NCBI GenBank assembly: GCA_002049455.2 | Contig: KV918971.1 | Span: 1-64,000 of the forward strand | Direction: 5' to 3' | DNA: 64,000 bases | From: Porphyra umbilicalis | Taxonomy: Eukaryota > Rhodophyta > Bangiophyceae > Bangiales > Bangiaceae | Notes under the pieces: model-generated | What the model saw: only the letters and a program-made list of their open reading frames with translations | Database searches by the model: none | What the model was told of the DNA's origin: nothing | In this document: piece by piece, positions 31,935 through 42,153 of the stretch | Layout: each line of letters begins with the position of its first letter | Position numbering within the stretch: the first letter of the stretch is position 1 | Translations under genes and position numbers: made by a program

Positions 31935-33977
31935 ATGCAACACATATTTTCACGCGTGCGCGCACATTTTAGTTTTGGCCATCCTGACAAGTACAGCCTT
32001 GTAACCTCGGCTGGACAGCCTTGTAACCTCGGCTGGACACCGCCGGCGGTGGGGTGGGCCGCATGCGGCCCACCCCACCACTCTGCGCGCAGAGTTGTAG
32101 ATAGGAGTCGGGACGGCTGCGGTCAGGGGTGGCCGGCCGTATCTGGCAGGAAGATACCTTCCCAATCTCTGACAACATTAAATGACGGACACCTCGCGCT
32201 GGGTTTCTACGAGGCGGCAGCTGCCGCCTCGTCCCGCCTTCTTTTGCCGCTTCTCGCGCTGCGCGCCTGGGCCCTGATTTCGACTGCGCGAGTGGCTCGA
32301 CCCAGTAGAATCCCATCACAGGCGCATTGCCTGAAGCACCGATCTGGGCTGTCAGGTGCACTTGCGGCCCGGATCGATTCTCGTGTGCAGATTGCGCCTT
32401 GGTCGCGCCTTGGTCGGGGACGCTCGGGCGACCGCCCGTCCAAGATTTTATTGTTGCCCGCGGGAGCCAGGTGGGGGGTGCAAGCTGGGGTGATCGGACA
32501 CCTCCAGCTGCCTGACTCACGGGGAGCGCGCGGGCCCACCCACGCGAGGGCGGCCCCTAGCAAGCCCCCCGCGGGACACCGTCCATCGCCCCGCGGTGCC
32601 GTCTTGGTCCCCACGGCCGCGGGCCCGCGTCTGCCGGTGCGCTCCCTCCCCATCGCCGTAAATAGAGCTGCCCCCTTCCCCGTTCACGGCCAGCCCCGCT
32701 GTGCGCACCCGTCGCGGATTTCAACCTCCCTCCGCAGCGGCAAAAAACCGGCCCCTGGCGGCGGTGGCGCCCACCATGCGCCCCCCCCCCCGCCCGCCGA
32801 CGCGGCGGATGCCCTCCATGGCGTCCTTGCGCAGGTGGTGGCCACTCTCACCGCCGCGGGCGTGGTGGACGGCACCCCCCCGTCGGCGACGGTCGGTCCG
32901 CTGCAAACAGCGACCGCCGCCGATGCGTTTGCGCTCGTTGCCGCCGAAGCGGCGGTGCGGGCGGTGAATGCGGTCGCGGGCGGGCCAGGGGCACCCGTGG
33001 CGTCGAGCCCGCCCCTGCCGCCGCTGCCCGTGCCGTCGGCGCAACGGCCGCCGCGCGTGCGAGACGGCGGCTCAGCGGCCGTGCAGGCGGGGGTAGACGT
33101 GGGCCTTGGCGGACTGCTGCGGGCGGGCCTCCTTGTCGCTGCGCCGTGCGAGTGGGCCCTGCGCGACGCGGACCTCGGCTCGACGGGCGAGGCAGGGTCC
33201 GCTGCGGTGCTGGCCGCGCGGGAGCTTCTCCGCGCTGCCGCCGTGGCGCAGCCGACCGGGGGCACGGCGGGCACGTGGGGCGTGCCGTCCGTGGGTGGTT
33301 TGGCGGTGCCGGCCGCGTCGACAGCGCCAGACGGCGGCGGCAGTCCTCCGCCCACGCACGGGGCGGCCGGGCATCGACAGCGGGGCGGCGCGGGTGACGA
33401 CGCCTCCTCCGCTCCACCGGCTTTTCCTCCGCCCTTTGTTTCGCAGCGACCCAACATGCGCGTCCGTCGCCCGCAGCCCGACCGCTGGGTTGGCGGCGGG
33501 GGTGGGGGAGGCGGTGGCGGCGGCGGCGGCGCCACCGCCGCGTCCTGCCCACCACGCCGCGGCGTCAAGCGGCCACACGACAGCTCGGTGGGCGTCACGA
33601 CAGACCCCACGACGGCGGGGGCCGACGCTGCGGCAACGGGCGCGGCGCGGTCGCCTTCACGTCCGGTGGCCACGCACCGTCACACGACGGCGCCACCTTG
33701 CCACGTGCCGCGCCCCCGCCGCGCGGCCGGTCGCCCCGGCCCCGTGTGGCGGCCTGTCGAAGTGGCGCTGCTGTGCTTAATCATCCTCACGAGGGGGTGG
33801 GGGGACTGGGCGGCGGCGGCGTCCGTGCTCGGCGGCGGCCACACCCGCAAATCCGTGTGCCGCAAAGCGCTGGCACTCGCCCGCAAGGACGGCGCGGTGG
33901 CGGTGGCCAAGAGGGCGGCAGGCACCGTCTCGCAGCGGGTGGCCGCCGCAAAGGTGGCCGGGCAGGCGCCGCACTGA
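31935..33977 (+). CDS. protein with C-terminal SANT/Myb-like segment, start uncertain
   Basis: One frame is open from an ATG at 31935 to the stop at 33977. The first 250 codons overlap tandem repeats and palindromes and are probably not coding, so an upstream exon or other start is likely. From about 32745 the protein is Ala-rich but structured: ALHGVLAQVVATLTAAGVVD, then FALVAAEAAVRAVNAVAGG, then a Gly-rich linker with RVRRPQPDRWVGG. The C-terminus reads WRPVEVALLCLIILTRGWGD, then WAAAASVLGGGHTRKSVCRK and ALALARKDG. The spacing of Trp residues and the closing basic helix resemble a single SANT/Myb repeat. DNA binding is therefore an inference. PIF/Harbinger elements encode a Myb-like partner, but I see no transposase next to it. 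A run of G at 33507-33530 may alter the frame. Confidence 0.4.
   Translation: MQHIFSRVRAHFSFGHPDKYSLVTSAGQPCNLGWTPPAVGWAACGPPHHSARRVVDRSRDGCGQGWPAVSGRKIPSQSLTTLNDGHLALGFYEAAAAASSRLLLPLLALRAWALISTARVARPSRIPSQAHCLKHRSGLSGALAARIDSRVQIAPWSRLGRGRSGDRPSKILLLPAGARWGVQAGVIGHLQLPDSRGARGPTHARAAPSKPPAGHRPSPRGAVLVPTAAGPRLPVRSLPIAVNRAAPFPVHGQPRCAHPSRISTSLRSGKKPAPGGGGAHHAPPPPPADAADALHGVLAQVVATLTAAGVVDGTPPSATVGPLQTATAADAFALVAAEAAVRAVNAVAGGPGAPVASSPPLPPLPVPSAQRPPRVRDGGSAAVQAGVDVGLGGLLRAGLLVAAPCEWALRDADLGSTGEAGSAAVLAARELLRAAAVAQPTGGTAGTWGVPSVGGLAVPAASTAPDGGGSPPPTHGAAGHRQRGGAGDDASSAPPAFPPPFVSQRPNMRVRRPQPDRWVGGGGGGGGGGGGGATAASCPPRRGVKRPHDSSVGVTTDPTTAGADAAATGAARSPSRPVATHRHTTAPPCHVPRPRRAAGRPGPVWRPVEVALLCLIILTRGWGDWAAAASVLGGGHTRKSVCRKALALARKDGAVAVAKRAAGTVSQRVAAAKVAGQAPH
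31993..32036. repeat. two tandem 22-bp units
   Basis: ACAGCCTTGTAACCTCGGCT plus two bases occurs twice in direct succession, immediately upstream of the palindrome at 32050. Confidence 0.85.
32050..32077. repeat. perfect 28-bp palindrome
   Basis: TGGGGTGGGCCGCA followed by its exact complement TGCGGCCCACCCCA. A second perfect palindrome of 22 bp (CGAGGCGGCAG and complement) lies at 32210-32231. They could be ends of small elements or hairpin-forming sites; no function is assigned. Confidence 0.8.
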
Positions 33978-34840
33978 GCGAGCTCGGTGGCGCCGGCGGC
34001 GGCCACAACGGCGATGCGGCGGCGCGCGGCCCACCGTCGGATGGGGTGGGTGCCCATGGACGTGGCGGTGCTGTGGGCCGAGATGTGCGCGCGCGGCTCG
34101 CCATGCGCTAGCGGGGAGTGGGCGCGCATCGTCGCACGTCTGAGTGACCGGCCCGTGCGGTCTACAGCCCAGCGTGGCGGCTGGCGGTGGCGACGCGGAG
34201 CCGACGTGGTTGCTGTGATGGAGATTCACCTGCCCTGGAAGCTAGCCACCAAAGTAAAGTAGATTAGTACTTTCATGGAATAGAAATTCGACTGCCTGTC
34301 GTTAGGTTCGGGTCCCCAAGTAGGTGTGAGTGAGGTAGAAGGGACGCGGCCGAACGTTGCCACGCGTGTCAGCAAATCGCCTTCCATTAACATCGCTGCG
34401 ATGCCACCACCACACATCTTGCTCTTGGGCCGCGCTGTCAACCGCCGACGTGCAAGGGGGTCTGACACCGACACAGCTCACTCGGCCAGTTCACGGCGGA
34501 GGCGGCCCGCTGCCGTCTCCGGCCGCCGAGTCGTCCCCCGCCGCCCGCGCGCCCCGTCGTGGTGGCGGTGGGCGACTGTTGGGTTCCCGTCCGTCGTAGG
34601 GGGAGTGCCGTGACGTTTGTGCTGGAGGTGTCGTGAGCGGGAGGCGGTTGCGTTGTGTCGCGGGGTACTGGTACCCTCGCAAGCCCGCCTGTTTTCTCAT
34701 TTCTTTAGTTGTCTTCGAGCTCGAGCTGTCCGCGACAGTTCTACCGGCCCACAGGACGTTCACTTTGTTTTTTTCTCTTCCACCCTGTCCATTCCCCTTC
34801 CTCTTTCTTTCTCTCTCCTTCCTCCACTGCTCCCTTCACC
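33978..34840. other. intergenic stretch and epsin 5' leader
   Basis: No gene recognised between 33978 and 34700. From about 34765 to 34840 the sequence is an almost pure C/T tract (TTTCTCTTCC, CCTCTTTCTTTCTCTCTCC) ending directly at the epsin start codon. It is probably the transcription-start region or leader of that gene. Confidence 0.4.
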
Positions 34841-36418
34841 ATGGACGACATCAGCCGCAAGTTCCGGGCTGTGGACTGGGGCAATGTCAAGCGGCAAGTG
34901 CGGTCGATGCAAAAGGCGACGGCCAGCTCGCTCAAGGACATGGTCATGACGGACCTGGAAAACAAGGTTCGAGCGGCCACCAACGAGTCCCCCTGGGCGG
35001 CGTCCGGGTCGGACCTGATGGAGATTGCGCAGGCGTCTTTCTCGCGCGAAGACTACGCCCTCATCACCTCCATCCTGTGGCAGCGCCTCGGCTCCACCCG
35101 TTGGCGCTGCGTCTACAAGGGTCTGGAGATGCTGCGGCACCTGCTGATGCACGGCTCGTCGCGCATCCTCGACGAGTCACGCGCGGCAGTGACGCACATT
35201 GAAGCGTTGGAGCACTACCGCTCCATCGACCCGGTCACCCGCAAAGATGATGGCATCAACGTGCGGCGGCGGGCCAAGCACGTTGCCGCCCTGATCCGTG
35301 ACGAGCGGCTGCTGCAGGAGGAGCGGGACGCCAACAAGGCGTTGCGCGCCAAACTCGGCTCGTCGGGGCGCTCGACGGCGGGCACGCGCATCGGCGGGAT
35401 CTCCTCGGACGACTACCACTATGGCGACGGGCCGGGGGGCGGCGGGGGGTCTGGCTCGGGCCGCGACCGTCGCTACAGCTACGACGGCGACGATGGGTAC
35501 GGGAGAGGGGGGGGTGACGACTACCGCGACGACCGGTACGGGGGGCGGGAGGATGAGTATGGCGACGGCGGGGGCTACGACAGGCGGCGGGACGGGGGGG
35601 GTGGCTACGATGATGCGCCCGCGGGGCGGGGCGGGGGTGGCGCGGGCGGTGCGGGCGCACCCCCTGCGAGCGTCGACGACCTGCTCGGCGGGGGCGACGA
35701 GGGCGCGGGCGCGGCGGCGCCACCGCCGGCGGGCTCGGGCGGGGACCTGCTCCTCATGGACGGGGACGATGGGGACGATGACGATTTCGACCCGCGGGGC
35801 TTGGGCGGGGGCGGCGGGGAGAATGGGGTGTCCTCGTCCCTAGCCGACGACATCATGGCGTCCATCGCGACCAGCAACGCAGCGTCGGCGGCGGCCGGCA
35901 CGGGCGGTGGCGGCCTCACGTCCTCCTCGGGCGCGTTGACGCTCTTTGACGACGCGGGCGGTGCGGGCGGTGGCGACAATGGCGGGTGGGGCGCCTTTGG
36001 CGGCGGCGCCCAACGGCCGTCGGCGCTCGCCGCCAACCTCGCGTCGGGCGCCGGCGCGCACGCGTCCGAGGCGGCCGCGTCGGCGGTGGCGGCGACGCCC
36101 GCCGCCGCCGCCGCGCGGCAGGCGGCGGAGAAGGAAAAGGCGGCGGCGGCGGCGGGGACCGGCGCCGACTCCTTCTTTGGCGGCCTCGTGACGCTCGATG
36201 AGAACCTCCTCCGCTCGGCGCCCGCGGGGGGGGCCCGCGCCGCCCCCAAGCGCGACGTGCGGACCGTGGGGGGGGGGGGGCGGCGGCTCGGCGACGGCGC
36301 CGCCGCGCCCGCAGCGGCCGCAGAGGCGCCGGCGCCGGCGCCAGCGCCTGCTGCGGAGGCGGCGCCGCCTGGGGGGGCGCCCGCCGCCACCGACGATGAC
36401 AGCTTTTGGACGTCTTGA
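34841..36418 (+). CDS. epsin-like ENTH-domain protein
   Basis: A 525-residue protein with an N-terminal ENTH domain (about residues 10-155), which in epsins binds phosphoinositides and helps bend membrane during clathrin-coated vesicle formation. Visible ENTH features are WGNVKRQVRSMQKATASSLKD near the start, TNESPWAASGSDLMEIAQAS, and WRCVYKGLEMLRHLLMHGS followed by NVRRRAKHVAALIRDERLL. The remainder is a long disordered tail, first Gly/Asp/Tyr/Arg-rich, then Ala/Gly-rich. It contains SVDDLLGG, DDFDPRG, GWGAFGG, SFFGGLVTLDENLL and a terminal SFWTS, which resemble short adaptor- and clathrin-binding motifs. I chose the ATG at 34841 because it opens the conserved domain and follows a pyrimidine-rich leader. 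No intron is needed. A G run at 36269-36279 does not disturb the frame. Convergent with the hydrolase gene at 36868. Confidence 0.9.
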   Translation: MDDISRKFRAVDWGNVKRQVRSMQKATASSLKDMVMTDLENKVRAATNESPWAASGSDLMEIAQASFSREDYALITSILWQRLGSTRWRCVYKGLEMLRHLLMHGSSRILDESRAAVTHIEALEHYRSIDPVTRKDDGINVRRRAKHVAALIRDERLLQEERDANKALRAKLGSSGRSTAGTRIGGISSDDYHYGDGPGGGGGSGSGRDRRYSYDGDDGYGRGGGDDYRDDRYGGREDEYGDGGGYDRRRDGGGGYDDAPAGRGGGGAGGAGAPPASVDDLLGGGDEGAGAAAPPPAGSGGDLLLMDGDDGDDDDFDPRGLGGGGGENGVSSSLADDIMASIATSNAASAAAGTGGGGLTSSSGALTLFDDAGGAGGGDNGGWGAFGGGAQRPSALAANLASGAGAHASEAAASAVAATPAAAAARQAAEKEKAAAAAGTGADSFFGGLVTLDENLLRSAPAGGARAAPKRDVRTVGGGGRRLGDGAAAPAAAAEAPAPAPAPAAEAAPPGGAPAATDDDSFWTS

Positions 36419-36867
36419 GCGGTGGGATGGATGGGACAGGCTGGGGGCGCGCATGTCGGAGAATGGCGAGGGGGGGGGGCGGGGGTGGGGGGGGGGTAGG
36501 CACGCCGAGGGGAAGGGGACGGCGAGTGACGGTTGTCCTTTTGCGGGCTGGCGGAGCTGCCTTCCGCTGCCGGCTGTGCGCTGCCATGCAAGCGCCGTGT
36601 CGTGCGACTAGTGTAGCAAGTGTGTTGGCGTTGGAGCTGACTGCCCACGCCGTGAGATGCTGCTTTTGTTGTGCGTACTGTACGCCTTGCTCTGGACCAC
36701 GCCGTGCCACCTCGACTTGTCCCCCCGGACGGCCGCCGCGGAGCGAGGCGCGCGCCGCTGGCCTTCTCGCGCTCTCTGCCCGCCCGTCTCCCGGGCGCCC
36801 CCCCCCCCCCCTCCCCCCCCCCCCTCCCAACCGTGGATCGATCGTCTCGCGGGCGCCCGTCCCCCCC

Positions 36868-37245
36868 TCAGCTCCCCCGGTACGTCGAGTACCCAAACGG
36901 CGACAGGATGAGGGGCACGTGGTAGTGCGCGCCCGCGTCGGCGACCGTAAACACCACGTCCGCGTGGGGGTAAAAGCACGGCGCCGGCGCGTAGTAGGCG
37001 CCCGTGGCAAACCGCAAGCGGTACGTGCCGGCCGACCACCCGCCGGCGACGGTCGGCGGCACGAGCTCCGCGGCGGCCACCCGCCCGTCGCCGTTGGTCC
37101 GCGTCGACGAGAGGAGGGCGGGGCGGGCGCCGCCGCCGTCGCTGCCAGACCCGTCGCCCAGCCGGTGGAGGGTGACGGCCATCCCCGCCGCGGGCGCGCC
37201 CGTGGACGTGTCGAGGACGTGCGTCGTTAGCGGGGTGGCCGCCAT
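36868..37245 (-). CDS. 5-hydroxyisourate hydrolase (transthyretin-like)
   Basis: A 125-residue protein that hydrolyses 5-hydroxyisourate to OHCU in urate degradation, downstream of uricase. It starts MAATPLTTHVLDTSTGAPA, giving the first family His in THVLDTSTG. The central Arg lies in STRTNGDGR. The signature C-terminus is HYHVPLILSPFGYSTYRGS, with His and the closing YRGS that define HIU hydrolases as against transthyretins. Length is normal for the family. The frame is open further upstream, but the ATG at 37245 directly precedes the conserved core; an N-terminal extension that would act as a targeting peptide is not convincing. No intron is needed. It is tail-to-tail with epsin across about 450 bases containing several C and G runs. 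Confidence 0.92.
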   Translation of the reverse strand: MAATPLTTHVLDTSTGAPAAGMAVTLHRLGDGSGSDGGGARPALLSSTRTNGDGRVAAAELVPPTVAGGWSAGTYRLRFATGAYYAPAPCFYPHADVVFTVADAGAHYHVPLILSPFGYSTYRGS

Positions 37246-37708
37246 GGCAGCAGCGCCGGTGGGAACGAGGGGGGGGGGGGAGGGGGGGACGGCGGGCCCA
37301 CGTGCGGCACAAGCCAGGGATGCGGGCACGTCGTCAGGAGAGAACAGCGGGCGGAGACGGATCGGGGGGCCAGGCAACGGCACCGGGGTGGGAGGCGTCA
37401 CCCACTTCCAGAGAGTGGCTGCTCCCCGCGGACGGGAGGCAGTGCTGACGGGTCCTCGATTTTTCGGCGGGGGGACGTTGGCAGGGAGCCAACCGCGAGT
37501 CAACCGATCGCCGTGCGCACGGCAATTGCCTGTGGGGGATCCCGCCACGACTGTGGCGCAGCGTGCAACAGCGCGCGCCGGCCACGGTGCCGTGCAGGCG
37601 CCGGCGGGTCTCCCGGCGATCAAACGAGTGGCAGCACCCATCCCCGCGGTGGGCTGCTTCCACGCCCGGTGCGCCCCCCACCATCACCCCCGTCCACCCC
37701 CCCCCCCC

Positions 37709-37953
37709 ATGGCGTCGCACCGCCCCATGCCCCCCCCCCTGGTCCTCACCGCGGCGGCGGCGGCCGCCGCCACCGCCGCCGCCACCTCTGGCGCCACCGC
37801 CGCCATTGTCGGCGTCGACGCGACGGGCCTCTACACAGTCGCGGTGCCCGCCGCCGGCGCCGGCGCCGGCGCCGCCGGCACCGGCACTGGCACCGATGGG
37901 GCGGCGCCCCCCCCCCCCCCCCCCCCCCACCCCCTCCACTGGGGGCGCGCGGC

Positions 37954-37987
<34 letters not shown>

Positions 37988-39922
37988 CGCCGACATTGCG
38001 GCGGCGGCGGCCAATGTGCTCACGCACGCGCCGCCGCCGCTGCGCGTCGTTGCGGTCGTCCCCCCCCCCGGCGGCGGCGGCGCCGACGCCGACGACCGCC
38101 CCCCGTGGCTGCCCCCCCGCCACGCGTGGGCGGGCCTCCCCCGGTTGCGCCTCCACAACGACGGCACCCTCCACGTGTGCGCCGCGCCCGCCCGCCCCGC
38201 CGCCGCCCGTGGCGGCCACGACGCCGACGCGGACGCGGACGCCGACGACGACGGCGGCGGCGGCGGCGACGCCGCGTCGCCCCTCCCCGTCGACCCGACG
38301 CCGTGCGCGACCGCCGCCGCGTGGGCGCCCTACACCCTCTTCCGCTGGGCCGCCCGCGTGCCGCCGGCAGCCGCCGCGGCGGCGCTCCCCCGCGTGGCGG
38401 GCGTGCGCGCCGGGCCCGTCGACGCGCTCGTCGAGCCGCCGGGCGGCGGCGGGCGGCCGCCGGCGCTGCCGACGGTGGGCGAGTGGATGGCGGGCACGGG
38501 CGGGGGGGGGGGGCCGTCGCCGCCGTCGGCGAGCGCCGGGGGGGGGGGGGGGGGGGGCGCCGCCCCAAGGCGCGTGGCGGCGGCCGGGGCAGGCGCCCGC
38601 GCGGCGGCGTGGCGGCCGCCGCGGCGGCGGCGGTGGAGGCGGCGCTCGACGGGCCGGGCGGCGTCGGGGCGGCCGCCGACGCGGCGGGGGGGGGGGGGGT
38701 GCGGGTGCCAGTGGCCACCCGGCGGCCGTCGCGGCGGCGGTGGCGGCGGGCGTGCCGGTGGCGGTGGAGCTGCTCGTCCCCGCCGCCGGGGGGGGTGAGG
38801 GGGGCGCCGCCCTCGTCGCCCTCGGGGAGCCCCTGGCCGCGTGCGTCGGGGGGTTACCCCCCGCCCCCGCGCCGCCCGCCGTTGACATTGACGTTGTCGC
38901 CGCCGTCCGCCGCGACGCGGCGGCGGCGACGCTCGCGCCGGCGCTCGCCGCCGCCGCCGCCGCCGCCGTCACGGCGGCGGCGGCTCCCGCGGCGGGCGCG
39001 CCGGTAACGACCGCCCACTGGGCGCCGTGGGCCGAGTGCGTGCCACCCGGCGCGGCGGCGCCCGCGTCGCCGCCGCCCCTCCCCACGGTCGTGACGGTCG
39101 CGCACCCCCCCCCCGCGTGGCCCCTCCCGCCCGACGCGCCGTGGCGGGCGGCCGTCCACGCGGCGCTCGGGGTGGGCGCGGCGCGGCGCTTGACGCCCCA
39201 CCAGGCGCTCGGGGTGCGGTGGGGGGGGGGTCCCCCCCCCCCGCGCCCCGCGGCGGCGCCCCGCGGCTCGGTGCCGCCGGCGGCGCCGGCGGTGAGCCCC
39301 CACGCTGCCGCCGCCGCCGGGGGGGCCACGGCCTCCCCCCCCCCGTCACCGTCACGTCGGTGCGGGGCGCGTACGCGGCGTACGCGTACGAGCGGGGTCC
39401 CCGCGGGGACGTTGGGTGGGGCTGCGCCTACCGCGCCGCGCAGACGCTCGCGTCGTGGGCGCTCGCCGCCGGCGCGGCGACCGCCGCCGCCGCCGCCGTG
39501 CCGACCATCCGGGCCATCCAAGACGCGCTCGTCGCGGTCGGGGACAAGCCACCGACGTTTGCGGGGGGGCGGGGGTGGATTGGGGCGGCTGAGGTGGCGC
39601 TCGCGCTCGACGCCACCCTCGGCGTCGGGTGCCGCCTCCTCCACGTGCGGCCGGGGGAGGGGGCGGCGGCGGCGGCGCCGCTCGCCGCCCACTTTGGGCC
39701 GACCGGCGCCGCGTCGCCGGTGATGGTTGGGGGGGGGGACAAGGCGCTGACGGTCGTCGGCCTCGCGAGAGAGGGGGGGGGGGGGGGGGAAGCCGCGCTG
39801 CTCGTCGTCGACCCCCACGTGGTGGGGGGGGGGCGGCTGCCGTGCGGTGGCTGCGGCTCGCCGACCTCGACGCGCGCGTGTTTTACAACTTTTGTTGGCC
39901 GGTGGTGCCGGCGGGGGTGTGA
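37709..39922 (+). CDS. UFSP2: UFM1-specific protease, UFSP2/C78 type, frame broken at C/G runs
   Basis: The C-terminal part is a peptidase C78 domain, the cysteine protease that matures UFM1 and removes it from substrates. Visible motifs are GDVGWGCAYRAAQTLASWA (nucleophile Cys, codon 39423), GDKPPTFAGGRGWIGAAEVA, SPVMVGGGDKALTVVGLA, LLVVDPHVVGGG (Asp codon 39810 and His codon 39816) and FYNFCWPVVPAGV at the end. The N-terminal region (MASHRPMPPPLVLTAAAA from 37709, then PYTLFRWAARVPPAAAA) fits the less conserved part of UFSP2. Reading the whole gene needs frame changes at about five places, each inside a homopolymer: C at 37955-37986, G at 38539-38557, G at 38686-38699, C at 39334-39344 and G at 39824-39833. 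Because every catalytic motif survives, I think run-length error is more likely than a pseudogene. Convergent with the acyltransferase gene. Confidence 0.82.
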
Positions 39923-40596
39923 GGCCGCGGGGGGCGGGAGGGGGGGGGGTGGGGGGGGGGGGTGCGTTGGTGTGCCCCGCCACCACGTGTGGGCGACCAA
40001 GGAGCGCGACGGGTGGCGTCGGGGCGAGCGGCCGACACGGCAGCCGTTGCTCCCTGCCGGCCATACCGCCGCGCCGCCACGTGCCGCCCCTGCCGCTGCG
40101 GGTGTCGAGCGTGGCCGCTGCCCCGCCGGCGGGTCGGAGGCGTGGGTCCCCACCAGCGAGCGGCTCGCGGCCGATAGGATACGCGGCGGACGGGGCGCGC
40201 GGACGCGGCGGGTGGGGCGGCTGCCGCGCCGCCCCTACCGTCCCCCGCTTTGGTGGTCGTGGCGGGGAGCTCCGCTCTCCCTGTGGTGGTGGGGCGGCCG
40301 CCGCCGTGGCGGCGCCGGTGGGGCCCCCACCGTACGGCGGGGCAGGCGCTAACGGTGATCACGGGCGTACGCACCCCCAGCGGTGGGGCGCTACCTCGCG
40401 CCTCGGATATGCGCCGGTGCGGTGGCAAGCAGCGTCAACCCTACTACAGTACTGTACATATTCACATAGGGTCCCCGCCCAACCTCGTCGTGAGCCACAC
40501 CCGCACGCACTCCCGTGCCCCCACCCACGTGCGTGCGCCCGAATCGGTTCGACGTGCCTCCCGCGCTCGCCCCTCCCTTGCCTCGCCCGACGCCGC

Positions 40597-42153
40597 TCAC
40601 GCCGCCGCCTCCATGCGGCGGACTACCTCGGCCAGCACCGCGTCCGCGGTCGCCGTCGGCACCAGCGGCTGCACGGCGGTGAGGACGAGCGCCATGTCCC
40701 CCCCCACGGTGCACGAGTAGAGGATGAGGGGCGCGCCCATCGTGGCCTCCCAATCCATCAGCCGCACCGCCGTGACGGTCGGGCTGCCGCCGCCGCCGTC
40801 GGCGACGCGCGCATTGGCCGCGTCGGTCAGCGTGCAGCGGCCGACGTTGGAGACGCCCGGGGGCATGAGGCGCCCCTGCTCTGACGGCGACGCGACCTTG
40901 GCGCCGAGCATGGAGCGGCCGAGCCCCGTGGAGAGGAACTCGCCGAGCACCCCAAAGGACTCGGCTTGGAACCGGCGGTAGCCGGCGGTGTGGACCGTGC
41001 CAAACACGGCCACCGCGGCGGGCCACAAATCGTCGGCGGTCGCCGCCGTCACGGGCACGTCGACGACCGCCGAGCCGACGTAGCAGCCGACGGTCGTCGG
41101 GTGGAGCCCCGACGCCGCCGGCGCGCCGACGCGCGCATTGATCGGCACGTCAATGGCGACCGTCGAGCGGCGGCGCCCCGCCGGCGCGGGCGCCACCACC
41201 CCGACGGCGTCGAGGGCGGCCGCCGTGGCGGCAACGAGGGCGCACCCGACGGTCGTGCCCGCCGCCTTGGCCGCCGCCGCAAACCGCCGCACGACCGCCG
41301 CGGGGACGAGCGCGTCGCGCGCCGTCGACGAGCGGTCGGCGGGCTTGGCGGGCGGGCCACGCGGCGCAGCCAGCCGCCGCCGGTTCCACGTCAATAGGGG
41401 GGTGAGGGCCTCCATGGCCAAAAACCGCGCCATGCCGAGGGGCACCCCGAGCGGTCCGCCAGGCGACGGGTACACGGCGCCGAGCGGCGGGGCGAGGGGC
41501 ACGACCGCCAGCGGCGGCGGCGGCGGCGGCGACGCGCCGCCCGCCGCCACCGCCGCCGCCGCCGCCACAGCCGCAGCCGCCGCCGCAAGCGCGTCGACGG
41601 TGGCGGCGGCGAGCGCGTCGATGGAGGTGCCGTCGGACAAGTAGTGCGGGGTGTACCAGACGAGCGCGGCCGCGTCGGCGGCGTTGTGGGGTGCCCCCGG
41701 CGGGGGCAGAAAGACGCCCGCGCGCCACGGGAGGACGGTCGGCACGCCGCCCGGGGCGGCTGGGGGGGGGTTGGCCCACGCCCCCCCCACGCCGCCGGCG
41801 AGCACCGCCTGCGCGGCGTCAAAGGCGGCGGCCGTGACGCCCGCGGCCATGGAGCCGGGCGACACGACCGCCACGTCGACGCACGGCGCGAGCGTCGGGG
41901 GCGCCTCGACAAACGTGTCGCCCACGGCGAGCGTGCGGAGCGCGTCGTGGCGCGCGGCGACGGCGGCGACGGCGGCGGTGAGGTCGGCCGCGGCCAGCGG
42001 GGTGGCCGACGCGAGCGTCAAGACGGCGGCGATGCGGAAGGTCGACCCGTAGTCTCGCTCCGACGCGCGCATGAAGCGCTCCGTGCCGCCCATTGGGCGG
42101 CGGGGGGTAAGGGCCGGAGTAGGCGCGGGGGGCTTGGCCGCCATGATGGACAA
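40597..42153 (-). CDS. HxxxD acyltransferase (alcohol acetyltransferase / condensation-domain type)
   Basis: A 518-residue intact protein of the CoA-dependent acyltransferase superfamily. The catalytic HxxxDG motif is in WYTPHYLSDGTSID (His170, Asp174). An N-terminal core reading GGTERFMRASERDYGSTFRI and ARHDALRTLAVGD resembles the start of condensation and alcohol acetyltransferase domains. The second half carries AAKAAGTTVGCALVAATAAA, RRSTVAIDVPINAR, GCYVGSAVVDVPV and VSNVGRCTL, in the order expected for the second lobe. Such enzymes transfer acyl groups to alcohols or amines; the substrate cannot be told. Ala-rich spacers (about residues 180-215) are insertions typical of this genome. The start may be the first ATG (42153) or the one at 42144, which has a better context (ATCATGGCGG). 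A cytosolic location is suggested by the lack of a signal peptide. Confidence 0.72.
   Translation of the reverse strand: MSIMAAKPPAPTPALTPRRPMGGTERFMRASERDYGSTFRIAAVLTLASATPLAAADLTAAVAAVAARHDALRTLAVGDTFVEAPPTLAPCVDVAVVSPGSMAAGVTAAAFDAAQAVLAGGVGGAWANPPPAAPGGVPTVLPWRAGVFLPPPGAPHNAADAAALVWYTPHYLSDGTSIDALAAATVDALAAAAAAVAAAAAVAAGGASPPPPPPLAVVPLAPPLGAVYPSPGGPLGVPLGMARFLAMEALTPLLTWNRRRLAAPRGPPAKPADRSSTARDALVPAAVVRRFAAAAKAAGTTVGCALVAATAAALDAVGVVAPAPAGRRRSTVAIDVPINARVGAPAASGLHPTTVGCYVGSAVVDVPVTAATADDLWPAAVAVFGTVHTAGYRRFQAESFGVLGEFLSTGLGRSMLGAKVASPSEQGRLMPPGVSNVGRCTLTDAANARVADGGGGSPTVTAVRLMDWEATMGAPLILYSCTVGGDMALVLTAVQPLVPTATADAVLAEVVRRMEAAA

Noticed and set aside
35605-36648. Minus-strand Ala/Pro-rich frame opposite the epsin tail
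   Set aside because: Antisense of the low-complexity tail of epsin; no motif.
37246-37641. Upstream extension of the 5-hydroxyisourate hydrolase as a targeting peptide
   Set aside because: The extension is 130 residues, irregular in composition and crosses C runs; the core protein already has normal length from 37245.
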